Assembly (NCBI GenBank): GCA_016703785.1
Contig: JADJBM010000030.1
Span: 310,001 to 374,000, forward strand
DNA length: 64,000 bases
DNA from: Betaproteobacteria bacterium
Lineage (GTDB): Bacteria; Pseudomonadota; Gammaproteobacteria; Burkholderiales; Rhodocyclaceae
Direction: 5' to 3'
Shown here: positions 52,605-61,673 of the stretch, piece by piece
How positions within the stretch are numbered: the stretch's first letter is position 1
How the letters are laid out: each line of letters begins with the position of its first letter
Made by a program: the position numbers and the translations under genes
The notes under the pieces: model-generated
The model's database searches: none
Seen by the model: the letters and a program-made list of their open reading frames with translations, nothing else
What the model was told of the DNA's origin: nothing

Positions 52605-53852
52605 TCAGGTTGCCGCCCGGCGCGGGTATTTCCGCGCTACATAGTCTTCGACGATCACCTTGAACTCCCGGGCGATGTTGTCCCCCTTCAGCGTGACAGT
52701 CTTCTCGCCGTCCACATACACCGGCGCCACCGGCGTCTCACCCGAGCCAGGCAGGCTGATGCCAATGCTGGCATGCTTGCTTTCGCCGGGACCGTTCACT
52801 ACACACCCCATGACGGCGAGCGTCATGTTCTCGACGCCCTCGTACAGCAGACGCCATTCCGGCATGCGCATCCGCACGTATGACTGGATGTCCTGCGCCA
52901 ACTCCTGGAATACCGTACTGGTGGTACGTCCGCAACCGGGGCAGGCGGCCACCAGGGGCATGAACGCACGCAGGCCCATTGTCTGCAGGATTTCCTGGGC
53001 CACGATGACTTCCTGCGTGCGGTCGCCGTTGGGTTCCGGCGTCAGCGACACTCGGATAGTATCCCCGATCCCTTCCTGCAATAGCACAGACAGGGCGGCT
53101 GTCGAAGCCACTATGCCCTTGGAACCCATGCCGGCTTCCGTCAGGCCGAGATGCAATGGATAATCACATCGCGTCGCCAAATCGCGATAGATGGCAATCA
53201 GGTCCTGCACACCGCTCACCTTGCAGGACAATACGATCCCATCGCCGGGCAGGCCGAGTTCCTCCGCCTTGGCTGCGCTCTCCAGTGCCGAGATCACCAT
53301 CGCTTCGCGCATGATCTGTGTCGCGTCCCTGGGCTGCTGCCGCTGCGCATTGTCATCCATGGTACGCGCCAGAAGCACCGGGTCCAGACTGCCCCAATTG
53401 ACGCCGATGCGCACCGGCTTCTGGTGGCGACAGGCCAGTTCGATAATCTGAGCAAACTGATCGTCGCGTTTTGCTCCTCTACCGACATTGCCGGGATTGA
53501 TGCGCAGCTTGTCGAGTGCATCGGCACACGCGGGATTGTCCGCCAGCAGCTTGTGTCCATTGAAATGGAAATCGCCCACTAGCGGCACATCGAGATTCAT
53601 AGCCAGCAGGCGTTCGCGAATCATCGGCACGGCACGCGCAGCCTCCTGTGTATTTACCGTGATGCGCACGATTTCCGAGCCGGCGCGGGCGAGTTGAGCC
53701 ACCTGGACGGCAGTGGCCACCTCGTCCGCCGTATCGGTATTGGTCATCGATTGCACGACGACCGGATGCATCCCGCCGATCGCCACGCCGCCGACCCTGA
53801 CGATACGCGACTGGCGGCGGGCCATGCACCCGTCTTTCAGATTCACTGCCAT
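52605..53852 (-). CDS. ispG: 4-hydroxy-3-methylbut-2-enyl diphosphate synthase
   Basis: About 415 residues. The TIM-barrel opening RVGGVAIGGMHPVVVQSMTN and the [4Fe-4S] ligands CPGCGRTT and GCVVNGPGE are present. It makes HMBPP in the MEP isoprenoid route. The start is uncertain: ATG 53852 (MAVNLKDG), 53858 or 53825 (MARRQSR) are possible. Confidence 0.95.
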   Translation of the reverse strand: MAVNLKDGCMARRQSRIVRVGGVAIGGMHPVVVQSMTNTDTADEVATAVQVAQLARAGSEIVRITVNTQEAARAVPMIRERLLAMNLDVPLVGDFHFNGHKLLADNPACADALDKLRINPGNVGRGAKRDDQFAQIIELACRHQKPVRIGVNWGSLDPVLLARTMDDNAQRQQPRDATQIMREAMVISALESAAKAEELGLPGDGIVLSCKVSGVQDLIAIYRDLATRCDYPLHLGLTEAGMGSKGIVASTAALSVLLQEGIGDTIRVSLTPEPNGDRTQEVIVAQEILQTMGLRAFMPLVAACPGCGRTTSTVFQELAQDIQSYVRMRMPEWRLLYEGVENMTLAVMGCVVNGPGESKHASIGISLPGSGETPVAPVYVDGEKTVTLKGDNIAREFKVIVEDYVARKYPRRAAT

Positions 53853-53865
53853 GTCCATCCGAGCG

Positions 53866-54696
53866 TTATTCGAGGGTAAGCCGCGCCACTTCGACACGCG
53901 TATGCGGTATGAGGTCGACGGGCAGATCATTGTGCTGCAGTCGGACATGGGATGCGTTGCCTACCACCAGTTGGAATGGGGGACGCCCCTCGACCATCTG
54001 TGTCGTGCCCCTGGCATTCATTTGCGAAAAAATAGTACGCCCCGACGCATCCTTCACTTCCACCCAGGAACTGCCGTCGAAGCTGAATACCAATCGATGC
54101 ATCCCGGGTTGCGGGACCGGCTTCTCGGACGAATCAAGCGGTTTCCCCTCAGCAATCACCCCTTCCGTCGCCGAAGAGGACACAACAGGTTGCGGCGAGA
54201 GCTGCACAATCTGGGGCTCGCCCGCCGGCCTGGAAGAGGCAGCCTGACCATTTTGGTGCTTCAGGAACATCCCTAAATCGATAAAGTCGAAATACAGGAC
54301 GAGCGCGAGTCCCAGCATGCCCAGCGCCAATACCGTAGCCCCCAGCAATCCCTTGCCATGCCGGCCGCCGGCTGTCGGCATTTTGACCCCGACATCCACC
54401 GGCGCATTCAGTTCAGCTTGCGGCAGCGAGGCATTTTCCGCAAGGGCATCCAGCACAGGCGCGACATCAATCTTGAGCAACTTTGCATAATTGCGTATGA
54501 AGCCCCTGATAAACGTGGCACCGGATAGTCGAGAAAAATCCTCGGATTCGATCGCTTCAATCTGCCGAGGACTCATCTTGAGCCCGGCCGCCACCTCAGC
54601 GATCGTCATCCCGCGCGACTCCCGTGCCATGCGCAACATGGCGCCGGGACCCGGCACTGCCTGCGCTTCGAACGCCGGAAGTTCCATCTCGCTCAC
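53866..54696 (-). CDS. rodZ: Cytoskeletal protein RodZ
   Basis: About 276 residues: HTH (MTIAEVAAGLKMSPRQIEAIE), a membrane helix (ATVLALGMLGLALVLYF near 155) and a C-terminal periplasmic DUF4115-type domain (SWVEVKDASGRTIFSQMNARG). It links MreB to the wall synthesis machinery. GTG 54696 overlaps the pilF stop (GTGA); ATG 54687 is an alternative. Confidence 0.9.
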   Translation of the reverse strand: MSEMELPAFEAQAVPGPGAMLRMARESRGMTIAEVAAGLKMSPRQIEAIESEDFSRLSGATFIRGFIRNYAKLLKIDVAPVLDALAENASLPQAELNAPVDVGVKMPTAGGRHGKGLLGATVLALGMLGLALVLYFDFIDLGMFLKHQNGQAASSRPAGEPQIVQLSPQPVVSSSATEGVIAEGKPLDSSEKPVPQPGMHRLVFSFDGSSWVEVKDASGRTIFSQMNARGTTQMVEGRPPFQLVVGNASHVRLQHNDLPVDLIPHTRVEVARLTLE

Positions 54697-55499
54697 TCGA
54701 AATTCCCTTGCAACAGCGCTTGGTGCTCTGGCGTACCGGCAAATTTCCGCCGCAACTGGGATGAGTAGCTCGCCTCGGCCTGACGGTCCCCTAACTTGCG
54801 CTCGATGCGAACGCCCAGCCATAGCGACTCGGCGTTCGGCTCGATCAACCGATGCAAGTCGCCGAGCAGTTGCTTGGCCTTGAAGAAGTCCCCGCGCCGG
54901 TAAAACAGGCTGGCCAACTGATAGATCGCCTGTACATTCGTGCCATCCACCAATACTGCACGCTGGAAATTCATCTCAGCGGACTTCTCGTCCTTGATCC
55001 TCAAATAGCATAGTCCGGCATTGGTATACGGACGGGTCGGCGTCTTGTAGAGCGGATTTCTGGCCGCCGTCTCGAAATACTTGAAAGCCTCCTGCTCCCG
55101 GCCGTTCTGACAGAGAAACCAGCCATAGTCATTGGCAATTTGCGGATCACCGGGAGCCAGATGGATGGCCCGCTCGAATGCAGCTCGGGCTTGGGGCATT
55201 TCATTCAGCATGAGGTGAACGAGCCCCAGCAGATTGAGGGCCGGAGCGTAAGTCGGATCAGTCGCTGCGGCAATGCGGGCCTCCTCAAGGGCCACCGTCA
55301 GATTACCGGCCTGTAAATACAGGGTGCCCAATTCGGTGTGCGTCTTGGCGCTCTTTTCAGCCAAGCCGGAAGGTGCCTGCTCGGACACCGGTGCCGCTGC
55401 AGGGTTGGGATTGGTGCCGGGCCCGGCACCGGGACTTGTATTCTGGGCGGCACAACCGGCCAGAAGTGCGGCAGTACTAAACACGATGGCTCGTCTCAC
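54693..55499 (-). CDS. pilF: Type IV pilus biogenesis lipoprotein PilF/PilW (TPR)
   Basis: 268 residues, lipobox ALLAGC, then about six TPR units (AKTHTELGTLYLQAGNLTVA; APALNLLGLVHLMLNEMPQA; PQIANDYGWFLCQNGREQEA). PilF localises the PilQ secretin. Between rlmN and rodZ as in most betaproteobacteria. Confidence 0.93.
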   Translation of the reverse strand: MRRAIVFSTAALLAGCAAQNTSPGAGPGTNPNPAAAPVSEQAPSGLAEKSAKTHTELGTLYLQAGNLTVALEEARIAAATDPTYAPALNLLGLVHLMLNEMPQARAAFERAIHLAPGDPQIANDYGWFLCQNGREQEAFKYFETAARNPLYKTPTRPYTNAGLCYLRIKDEKSAEMNFQRAVLVDGTNVQAIYQLASLFYRRGDFFKAKQLLGDLHRLIEPNAESLWLGVRIERKLGDRQAEASYSSQLRRKFAGTPEHQALLQGNFE

Positions 55500-56638
55500 G
55501 ATGTTGTCTCCGCAATGGTGATGGTGCGTTTAACCCGGCGCTGTGTGCGATCGCGCACCTGCCCGGCCAACTGACCGCAGGCGGCGTCGATGTCCTCCCC
55601 ACGGGTCTTGCGCGTCGTCGTGACGATGTGAGCCTGCATCAATATCTCGGCGAAGCGGCGCACTCGCAAGGACGGCGAGCGCTTGAACCCGGAATCCTGG
55701 AAGGGATTGAATGGAATCAGGTTGAACTTGCAGGGCACGTCCCGCACCAGCCGGACCAATTCACGAGCATGCTCTTCGGAATCGTTCACGTCGTCCAGCA
55801 TCACGTACTCGAAGGTGATGAAATCACGCGGCGCCTTGTCCAGATAGCGCCTGCAGGTCGCCATCAACTCGGCCAGGGGATACTTCCGATTGATCGGCAC
55901 CAGCCTGTCACGTAGCGCGTCGTTCGGCGCGTGCAGCGAAACTGCCAGCGCCACTGGGCATTCATCGCGCAGCCGATCCATCCCCGGCAGGATGCCAGAA
56001 GTCGACACCGTTACGCGCCTGCGCGACAGCCCATAGGCATTGTCGTCGAGCATCAGATGCAGGGCTGCCGCCACATTCTCGAAATTCGCCAGCGGCTCGC
56101 CCATGCCCATCAGCACGACATTGCTGATGATCCGATCCGTTGAAAAGTCAGTCTCTGCAATACGGCGAGGTGCTTGCCCGCATCCTGAATCCCTGAAGTC
56201 GCCAAGCGTTTTCTTGGCCCACCAGAGCTGGCCAATGATCTCTCCTGTCGTCAGGTTGCGATTGAAGCCCTGCCTGCCCGTCGAGCAGAATGCGCATTCG
56301 AGGGCACAGCCCGCCTGGGTGGAAATGCACAGCGTGCCCCGGTTCTCCTCCGGGATGAAGACACACTCAACGGCATTGCCGTTTCCCACATCGAGCAGCC
56401 ACTTGCGCGTGCCATCCGCTGCAGTCGAATCGCGCAGCACCTGAGGCAGGCGCACCTCCGAGATTTCCGCCAGGCGTGCGCGCAAGCTCTTGGCGACATC
56501 GCTCATGCGCTCGAAGTCATCCTCCCCGAACTGATGCAGCCAGCGCAGCACCTGCTTGGCGCGGAAAGGCTTCTCGCCCATTCCGGCAAACCAGGCGGTC
56601 AGGCCGGCCGCATCGAAATCAAGGAGATTCTGTTTCAT
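55496..56638 (-). CDS. rlmN: Dual-specificity 23S rRNA/tRNA methyltransferase RlmN
   Basis: 380 residues, radical SAM with CALECAFC (Cx3Cx2C) and the SNVVLMGMGEPLANF motif. It methylates C2 of A2503 and A37. The loop between WWAKKTLG and SNVVLM is long (about 27 residues) but this loop varies in the family. Overlaps pilF. Confidence 0.97.
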   Translation of the reverse strand: MKQNLLDFDAAGLTAWFAGMGEKPFRAKQVLRWLHQFGEDDFERMSDVAKSLRARLAEISEVRLPQVLRDSTAADGTRKWLLDVGNGNAVECVFIPEENRGTLCISTQAGCALECAFCSTGRQGFNRNLTTGEIIGQLWWAKKTLGDFRDSGCGQAPRRIAETDFSTDRIISNVVLMGMGEPLANFENVAAALHLMLDDNAYGLSRRRVTVSTSGILPGMDRLRDECPVALAVSLHAPNDALRDRLVPINRKYPLAELMATCRRYLDKAPRDFITFEYVMLDDVNDSEEHARELVRLVRDVPCKFNLIPFNPFQDSGFKRSPSLRVRRFAEILMQAHIVTTTRKTRGEDIDAACGQLAGQVRDRTQRRVKRTITIAETTS

Positions 56639-57064
56639 TTAACGGGAATAGACATCCATTGACGGAAAGAAATAGGCAATCTCGACGGCCGCCGTTTCCG
56701 GCGCGTCGGAGCCATGTACCGCATTGGCGTCAATGCTTTGGGCAAAATCCGCGCGAATGGTTCCCGGAGCAGCCTTTTTCGGGTCGGTAGCGCCCATCAG
56801 GTCGCGGTTCTTGGCAATTGCACCTTCGCCCTGCAGGGCCTGGATCATCACCGGCCCGGAAATCATGAACTCGACCAAATCCTTGAAGAAGGGGCGCTCG
56901 CGGTGAACGGCATAGAAACCCTCGGCCTCCTGACGCGAGAGGTGCTTCATTTTAGCCGCGACGACCGTCAGCCCGTTGGTTTCAAAGCGAGAATAGATCT
57001 TGCCGATCACGTTCTTTGCAACGGCATCGGGTTTGATGATCGACAAGGTGCGTTCAATAGCCAT
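56639..57064 (-). CDS. ndk: Nucleoside diphosphate kinase
   Basis: 141 residues, starting MAIERTLSIIKPDAV, with the catalytic-histidine motif NAVHGSD. Directly upstream of rlmN (adjacent stop/start). Preceded by GGGAG before the ATG. Confidence 0.98.
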   Translation of the reverse strand: MAIERTLSIIKPDAVAKNVIGKIYSRFETNGLTVVAAKMKHLSRQEAEGFYAVHRERPFFKDLVEFMISGPVMIQALQGEGAIAKNRDLMGATDPKKAAPGTIRADFAQSIDANAVHGSDAPETAAVEIAYFFPSMDVYSR

Positions 57065-57143
57065 CTAAAAAACTCCCAGAATGAACAAGTTAGAAAGTGA
57101 GAATCATGCGTAACGCGCTATTTTATCAGGGATTTCCTCAACA

Positions 57144-57173
57144 AGAAAGAAAAAGCCCGGCGATGCGCCGGGC
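57144..57173 (-). terminator. Rho-independent terminator after uspA
   Basis: Minus strand: GCCCGGCG-CAT-CGCCGGGC followed by TTTTTCTTTCTT. Confidence 0.85.
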
Positions 57174-57195
57174 CAGCCGGAAAACACGCCAACCG

Positions 57196-57621
57196 CTATT
57201 TCACCAACATGACAGGCACTCGAGCCGACCGGGAGACCTCGCTCGCTACTGAACCGAGCAATAGATGGGTAAGGGCCGAGCGGCCGTGCGTACCCATGAC
57301 AATACGGTCGCAGGCATGTTCGTGCGCAAAGCCGACGATGGTGTCGGCAATATGGCCCACCGCGACATGCCATGTGTAGGTCATACCGGCTGCATCGAGC
57401 TTCTGACGCGCGGACTTTAGGGCCTGCAAACCTTCCTCTCTATGGTAAGCCTCGACATCCGCGCTACTGAAAAACATGCGCGCATGTCCGGAATCGACCG
57501 GAATCTGGACATTGAGCAAGTGCAGCTCAGTGGCCTCCCCTAAGGTGTGATCACGGATCAAGTGTTCGATGACACGGTCGGAATTTTCCGACCCATCCAC
57601 CGGCACCAGCAGTTTCAGCAT
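57196..57621 (-). CDS. Universal stress protein UspA family
   Basis: 141 residues, starting MLKLLVPVDGSENSDRVIEHL. The ATP-binding pattern GTHGRSALTHLLLGSVAS (Gx2Gx9G(S/T)) is complete. It lies 12 bases after the TerC-family gene and ends at a terminator, so the two form a small operon. Confidence 0.93.
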   Translation of the reverse strand: MLKLLVPVDGSENSDRVIEHLIRDHTLGEATELHLLNVQIPVDSGHARMFFSSADVEAYHREEGLQALKSARQKLDAAGMTYTWHVAVGHIADTIVGFAHEHACDRIVMGTHGRSALTHLLLGSVASEVSRSARVPVMLVK

Positions 57622-57633
57622 GGCCCTCCCCCT

Positions 57634-58377
57634 TCATTTGCCATCTTTGCCCCCCACATGCTTGCCGCTCGATACCACATCGACAACCACCACTGGTCGG
57701 ACACTGCGGCGAGCCAACCAGGTGCCGACCATCACTACCGACAACGCCCCAGCCAATGAAATCGCATACTTTATCCATCCCGGCAGCCCTACAACATAGG
57801 GTTTAGCAATCGCATCGCCCAACAGCATGTCTCCGGCAATCCATCCCAGCAAAGCCCCCCCAAACGAAATCACGATGGGCAGGCGATCCATCAGTTTCAG
57901 TACGAATTTGCTTCCCCAAACGACAATGGGAATGCTCACAAGAATGCCGAAAATGACGAGCGTAAGGTCGCCTTTCGCCGCTGCGGCAACGGCAATGACA
58001 TTGTCCAGGCTCATCACCGCATCCGCAATGATGATGGTCCGGATCGCCCCGAATAGATGAGTGCTCCCCTCGACGTTTCCGTGTTCGCCCTCATCCTCGG
58101 GCTGCAGCAGCTTTACGCCGATCCACAGCAGAAGAACACCACCGACGATCTTCAGGAACGGAATGGCCAGGAGTTGCAGGGCGAAAAAGATCAGGATCAC
58201 GCGTAGCCCGATGGCCCCGGCTACTCCCCAGAGAATGCCCAGCCGGCGCTGCTTCTCCGGCAGCCGTCGGCAGGCCAACGCGATCACGATGGCGTTATCA
58301 CCACCAAGCAGAATATCGATGGCGATGATTTGCAGGACCGAAATCCAGAACCCACCGGTCAGTGCAGCTTCGAACAT
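57634..58377 (-). CDS. TerC-family membrane protein
   Basis: 247 residues, seven or so helices with the acidic motifs LGGDNAIVIALACR and ADAVMSLDNVIAVAAAAKGD that define TerC/YjbE proteins, thought to move or sense metal ions such as Mn2+. ATG 58377 (MFEAALTGGFW) is chosen over 58413 to give the usual N-terminus. Confidence 0.88.
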   Translation of the reverse strand: MFEAALTGGFWISVLQIIAIDILLGGDNAIVIALACRRLPEKQRRLGILWGVAGAIGLRVILIFFALQLLAIPFLKIVGGVLLLWIGVKLLQPEDEGEHGNVEGSTHLFGAIRTIIIADAVMSLDNVIAVAAAAKGDLTLVIFGILVSIPIVVWGSKFVLKLMDRLPIVISFGGALLGWIAGDMLLGDAIAKPYVVGLPGWIKYAISLAGALSVVMVGTWLARRSVRPVVVVDVVSSGKHVGGKDGK

Positions 58378-58430
58378 ACATTCATGGCAATTGGGAGGCA
58401 ATGAGCTTATCACAGCAAATCTGTCGGCCA

Positions 58431-58459
58431 GAAAAAAGCCCGGCCTGGGCCGGGCTTGT
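58431..58459 (-). terminator. Rho-independent terminator after dctM
   Basis: Minus strand: AAGCCCGGCC-CAG-GCCGGGCTT followed by TTTT, 18 bases after the dctM stop. Confidence 0.87.
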
Positions 58460-58476
58460 CTTTCAACGGAGCTTCT

Positions 58477-59760
58477 TTACATCATGCCAAGGGTCTTGGG
58501 CAGCCAGATCGAAATCGCAGGGACATAGGTTATCAGCATCAGGAAGACCAGCCTGGCCAGTAGCCAGGGCCAGACTGCCTTGGAGCAGTCAGTCAAGCCC
58601 ATCTTGGCGACGCCGCTTGCGACATACAGGTTCAGGCCGACGGGGGGCGTGATCATGCCAATTTCCATGTTCACCGTGATCATCACACCAAAATGGATGG
58701 GATCGATGCCCAGTTTCGTGGCAATCGGGAACAGGATCGGTGCCGTGATCAGGATGATCGATGAGGGCTCCATGAAACTGCCCATGACCAGCAGCAGAAT
58801 GTTCACCGCAATCAAAAAACCGATCACGCCGACGCCGGAGTGCGTCAACCATTCGGCGATGCCCTGCGGAATCTGCTCGTTGGTGAGGATAAAGGAGAAC
58901 AACACCGCATTGGTGATGATGTAGAGCAGCATCGCACTCATGTTCGCCGAGTTGAGCAGAACGCGGGGTACATCCTTCATCCCCAGGTCCTTATAGACGA
59001 ACACCGCAATGAAGAACGCATACACCGCGCTCATCGCCGCCGCTTCGGTGGGCGTAAACAAGCCGCTGTAAATACCGCCCATCACCACCACGATCAGCAG
59101 CAAACCCCAGATCGCCTTGCGGAAGGAATCCCAGCGTTCACCCCACGAGCGAGGCTGCTCACGCGGATAGTTGCCCTTCCTGGCGACATACCAGGTCGTG
59201 AAACCGAGGAAGAGCGCCAGCAGCAAACCGGGAATCACCCCCGCCATGAACAGCGCGCCGATCGAACTGTTGGTGGACACGGCATACATCACCATGACGA
59301 TCGACGGCGGGATCAGGATCCCCAGTCCCCCGGATGATGCGATGACACCGACGCCGAACTTCTTCGGATAGCCCGCCTTGACCATGGCCGGCAGGAGGAT
59401 TGAGCCGATCGCCACCACAGTCGCCGGCGAGGAGCCGGACACGGCAGCAAACAAGGCGCAGGCAAACACCGAACTGAGGCCCAGGCCCCCGCGCAGATGG
59501 CCGACCATCGAAGTCGCAAAATGGATCATGCGCTTCGCCACGCCGCCATGTGTCAGGAAATTCCCGGCGAGGATGAAGAACGGGATGGCCATGATCTCGA
59601 ACTTCTCGATGCCGGTGAACAGCTTGAGTGCGACGGCTTCCAGGGGCACTTGGGAGAAAGCAAACAGGAAGGTCAGTACCGTCAGGCCCAGCGAGATGGA
59701 TACCGGCATTCCTGACAGCATCAGGAAGGTGAGCAACGCAAAGATGATCAGGGCGCTCAT
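58477..59760 (-). CDS. dctM: TRAP transporter large permease DctM
   Basis: 427 residues, about 12 membrane helices of the DctM/IT superfamily (AVSGSSPATVVAIGSILLPAM; IPPSIVMVMYAV). It carries the Na+-coupled transport path for C4-dicarboxylates, probably. Overlaps dctQ by ATGA. Confidence 0.94.
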   Translation of the reverse strand: MSALIIFALLTFLMLSGMPVSISLGLTVLTFLFAFSQVPLEAVALKLFTGIEKFEIMAIPFFILAGNFLTHGGVAKRMIHFATSMVGHLRGGLGLSSVFACALFAAVSGSSPATVVAIGSILLPAMVKAGYPKKFGVGVIASSGGLGILIPPSIVMVMYAVSTNSSIGALFMAGVIPGLLLALFLGFTTWYVARKGNYPREQPRSWGERWDSFRKAIWGLLLIVVVMGGIYSGLFTPTEAAAMSAVYAFFIAVFVYKDLGMKDVPRVLLNSANMSAMLLYIITNAVLFSFILTNEQIPQGIAEWLTHSGVGVIGFLIAVNILLLVMGSFMEPSSIILITAPILFPIATKLGIDPIHFGVMITVNMEIGMITPPVGLNLYVASGVAKMGLTDCSKAVWPWLLARLVFLMLITYVPAISIWLPKTLGMM

Positions 59761-60479
59761 TTGCGCTCTCCCTGATCATCCGCCGTGCTGCCATCACTGA
59801 TTTTCGGCTCGGGGTGGCGCTTCGAATACTTCAAGTCATGCGCGTGGAGATCGTCATCCATGCTGTATGGATTGACATCCACTGGCACTGAGTCCTCCTC
59901 GATCCCGTCTACATGGCCATGGTCGTGATGCGGCAACTCACCGGTACGAATAAAACTCGCTGTTACCTGAAGGAAACGGAAGCACATCAGGGAGGAGCCC
60001 AGCGGAATGGCCGAATAGACGACCCAGGTCGGCCATTCGAGATCGGGAGTCGTCGGCCCGGGGTACATATCCTTGACGGCGATGCCCAAAGCGCTAAAGA
60101 TCGCGTAGTGGGCGCCGTTCTCCCAGACGAAATGCGCCCCCAAAGTGCCGACGATGCCAGTGAACAACGCTCCCGCCAGCAGGCCGAAGACGATAAACTT
60201 GGCCCGTGTGCGACCGGACAGGCTGTTGATCAGCACATCAACGCCGACGTGGATGCCGGTGCGCACGCCATACGCAGCGCCGAACTTCGCCATCCAGACG
60301 AACATGATGATGCACAGTTCCTGCGCCCAGCTCAGGTTCAAACCAATCAGCCAATCCTGAACACCCGGTATGGACACACCTGCCGCATAGCGATGCATGA
60401 CCGAAACGAAGATGAGCAGCGTCGCCGCGCCGATGAGGAAGGTAATGATCCATTCCTCCAGGTGATCAAGATATTTCAT
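59757..60479 (-). CDS. dctQ: TRAP transporter small permease DctQ
   Basis: 240 residues, four helices (WIITFLIGAATLLIFVSVMHR and others) as in DctQ. The C-terminal 65 residues form a histidine- and acid-rich cytoplasmic tail (HHDHGHVDGIEEDSV, LHAHDLKYSKRH), longer than usual for the family. Confidence 0.93.
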   Translation of the reverse strand: MKYLDHLEEWIITFLIGAATLLIFVSVMHRYAAGVSIPGVQDWLIGLNLSWAQELCIIMFVWMAKFGAAYGVRTGIHVGVDVLINSLSGRTRAKFIVFGLLAGALFTGIVGTLGAHFVWENGAHYAIFSALGIAVKDMYPGPTTPDLEWPTWVVYSAIPLGSSLMCFRFLQVTASFIRTGELPHHDHGHVDGIEEDSVPVDVNPYSMDDDLHAHDLKYSKRHPEPKISDGSTADDQGERK

Positions 60480-60491
60480 GGCGTTTGCCTC

Positions 60492-60523
60492 TGAAAAAAA
60501 CCGTGGGGGCCGCAGCCCCCACA
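60492..60523 (-). terminator. Terminator/attenuator between dctP and dctQ
   Basis: Minus strand: GTGGGGGC-TGC-GGCCCCCAC then GGTTTTTTT in the 58-base gap. It can limit read-through so that the binding protein is made in excess of the permease. Confidence 0.8.
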
Positions 60524-60537
60524 GTCTATCTATGTAG

Positions 60538-61542
60538 TCAGAGCTTGGATGGGTCGAAACCCGTCGCCTTGTAGACGGTATCGATGCTCTCCTTGCCGAT
60601 GCGATCAGCCATCTGCTGGTGAACTTTGACCATGGCCTTCTTCATGGCCATCTTCTGCTCGGCAGTCGGCACCAAAACTTCGCTCTTGCCCGACTTGCGC
60701 ACTTCCTCCATGGCCTTGTCGTTCTCTTCCTTGGCAATCGAGTTGGCATACTTGGTGGCCTCAACCATCGCCGCATCCAGGGCCGTTCTCACGTCCGCTG
60801 GCAGGCCATCCCAGAATTTCTTATTGGTAATGACGGCATAGCCGAGATAACCGTGGTTGGTCATCGCCACGAACTTCTGCACCTCATGCATTTTTTGCGT
60901 ATACAGGTTCGATGGCGGATTTTCTGTACCGTCGACAACGCCGGTTTGCAGCGCCTGATACACTTCGGAGAATGCCATCTTCTGGGGAATCGCGCCCACC
61001 GCACGCATCTGGGCATCAAGCACATTGGATGACTGAATGCGCATCTTCAAACCCTTGTAGTCGTCCGGGACCCTGATGGGCTTGTTGGCGCTCATCACCT
61101 TGAAGCCATTGTCCCAGTAAGCAAGCCCAACAAGGCCCCTCGTTTCGAGCTTCTGCAGCAGGGCCTTGCCTACTGGCCCCGTCGTCACGGCATGCAACTC
61201 CTTGTAATCGTCAAACAGGTAAGGCAAGTCGAACAGTTCGAACTCCTTGACGCCGAGCGGGGCGAACTTGGCCAGGGAGGGCGCCAACATCTGCACGGCG
61301 CCGAGTTGCAGCGCTTCCATTTCTTCCTTGTCCTTGTACAGCGTTGAGTTGGCATAGACCTCGACCTTTACCTTGCCCTTGGTCAGTTCGCCCGCTCTCT
61401 TGGCGAAGAACTCCGACGCCTTGCCCTTCGGCGTGTCTGCGGCGACAACATGGCTGAACTTGATGACGATAGGTTGCTGGGCAACCGCGGTTGCCGAGAA
61501 TGCCAGCGCTACGGCGCCTAGCAGCAGGGAATGAATTTTCAT
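60538..61542 (-). CDS. dctP: TRAP transporter substrate-binding protein DctP
   Basis: 334 residues: signal peptide (MKIHSLLLGAVALAFSATAVAQQ), then the DctP core (IVIKFSHVVAADTPKGKASEFF, MRIQSSNVLDAQMRAVGA, TENPPSNLY). It binds dicarboxylates in the periplasm. ATG 61542 follows GGAGGAG. First gene of dctPQM, divergent from dctBR. Confidence 0.94.
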   Translation of the reverse strand: MKIHSLLLGAVALAFSATAVAQQPIVIKFSHVVAADTPKGKASEFFAKRAGELTKGKVKVEVYANSTLYKDKEEMEALQLGAVQMLAPSLAKFAPLGVKEFELFDLPYLFDDYKELHAVTTGPVGKALLQKLETRGLVGLAYWDNGFKVMSANKPIRVPDDYKGLKMRIQSSNVLDAQMRAVGAIPQKMAFSEVYQALQTGVVDGTENPPSNLYTQKMHEVQKFVAMTNHGYLGYAVITNKKFWDGLPADVRTALDAAMVEATKYANSIAKEENDKAMEEVRKSGKSEVLVPTAEQKMAMKKAMVKVHQQMADRIGKESIDTVYKATGFDPSKL

Positions 61543-61673
61543 GGTCTCCTCCTTCGTTGAATACGGCCAGATGTGCCGACGGGAAATAGCGTGGCGGATT
61601 TTGGGAGAAAGTGCAACCTGCGGCAATTGTGGTTATCCGCAACCCTGCCGCCCCGTTGCCGCCATGATGTAAC

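Noticed and set aside
56130..56220. Apparent 25-residue insertion in RlmN
   Set aside because: This loop between the radical SAM core segments is variable in length among betaproteobacterial RlmN proteins as I recall them; not clearly a new insert.
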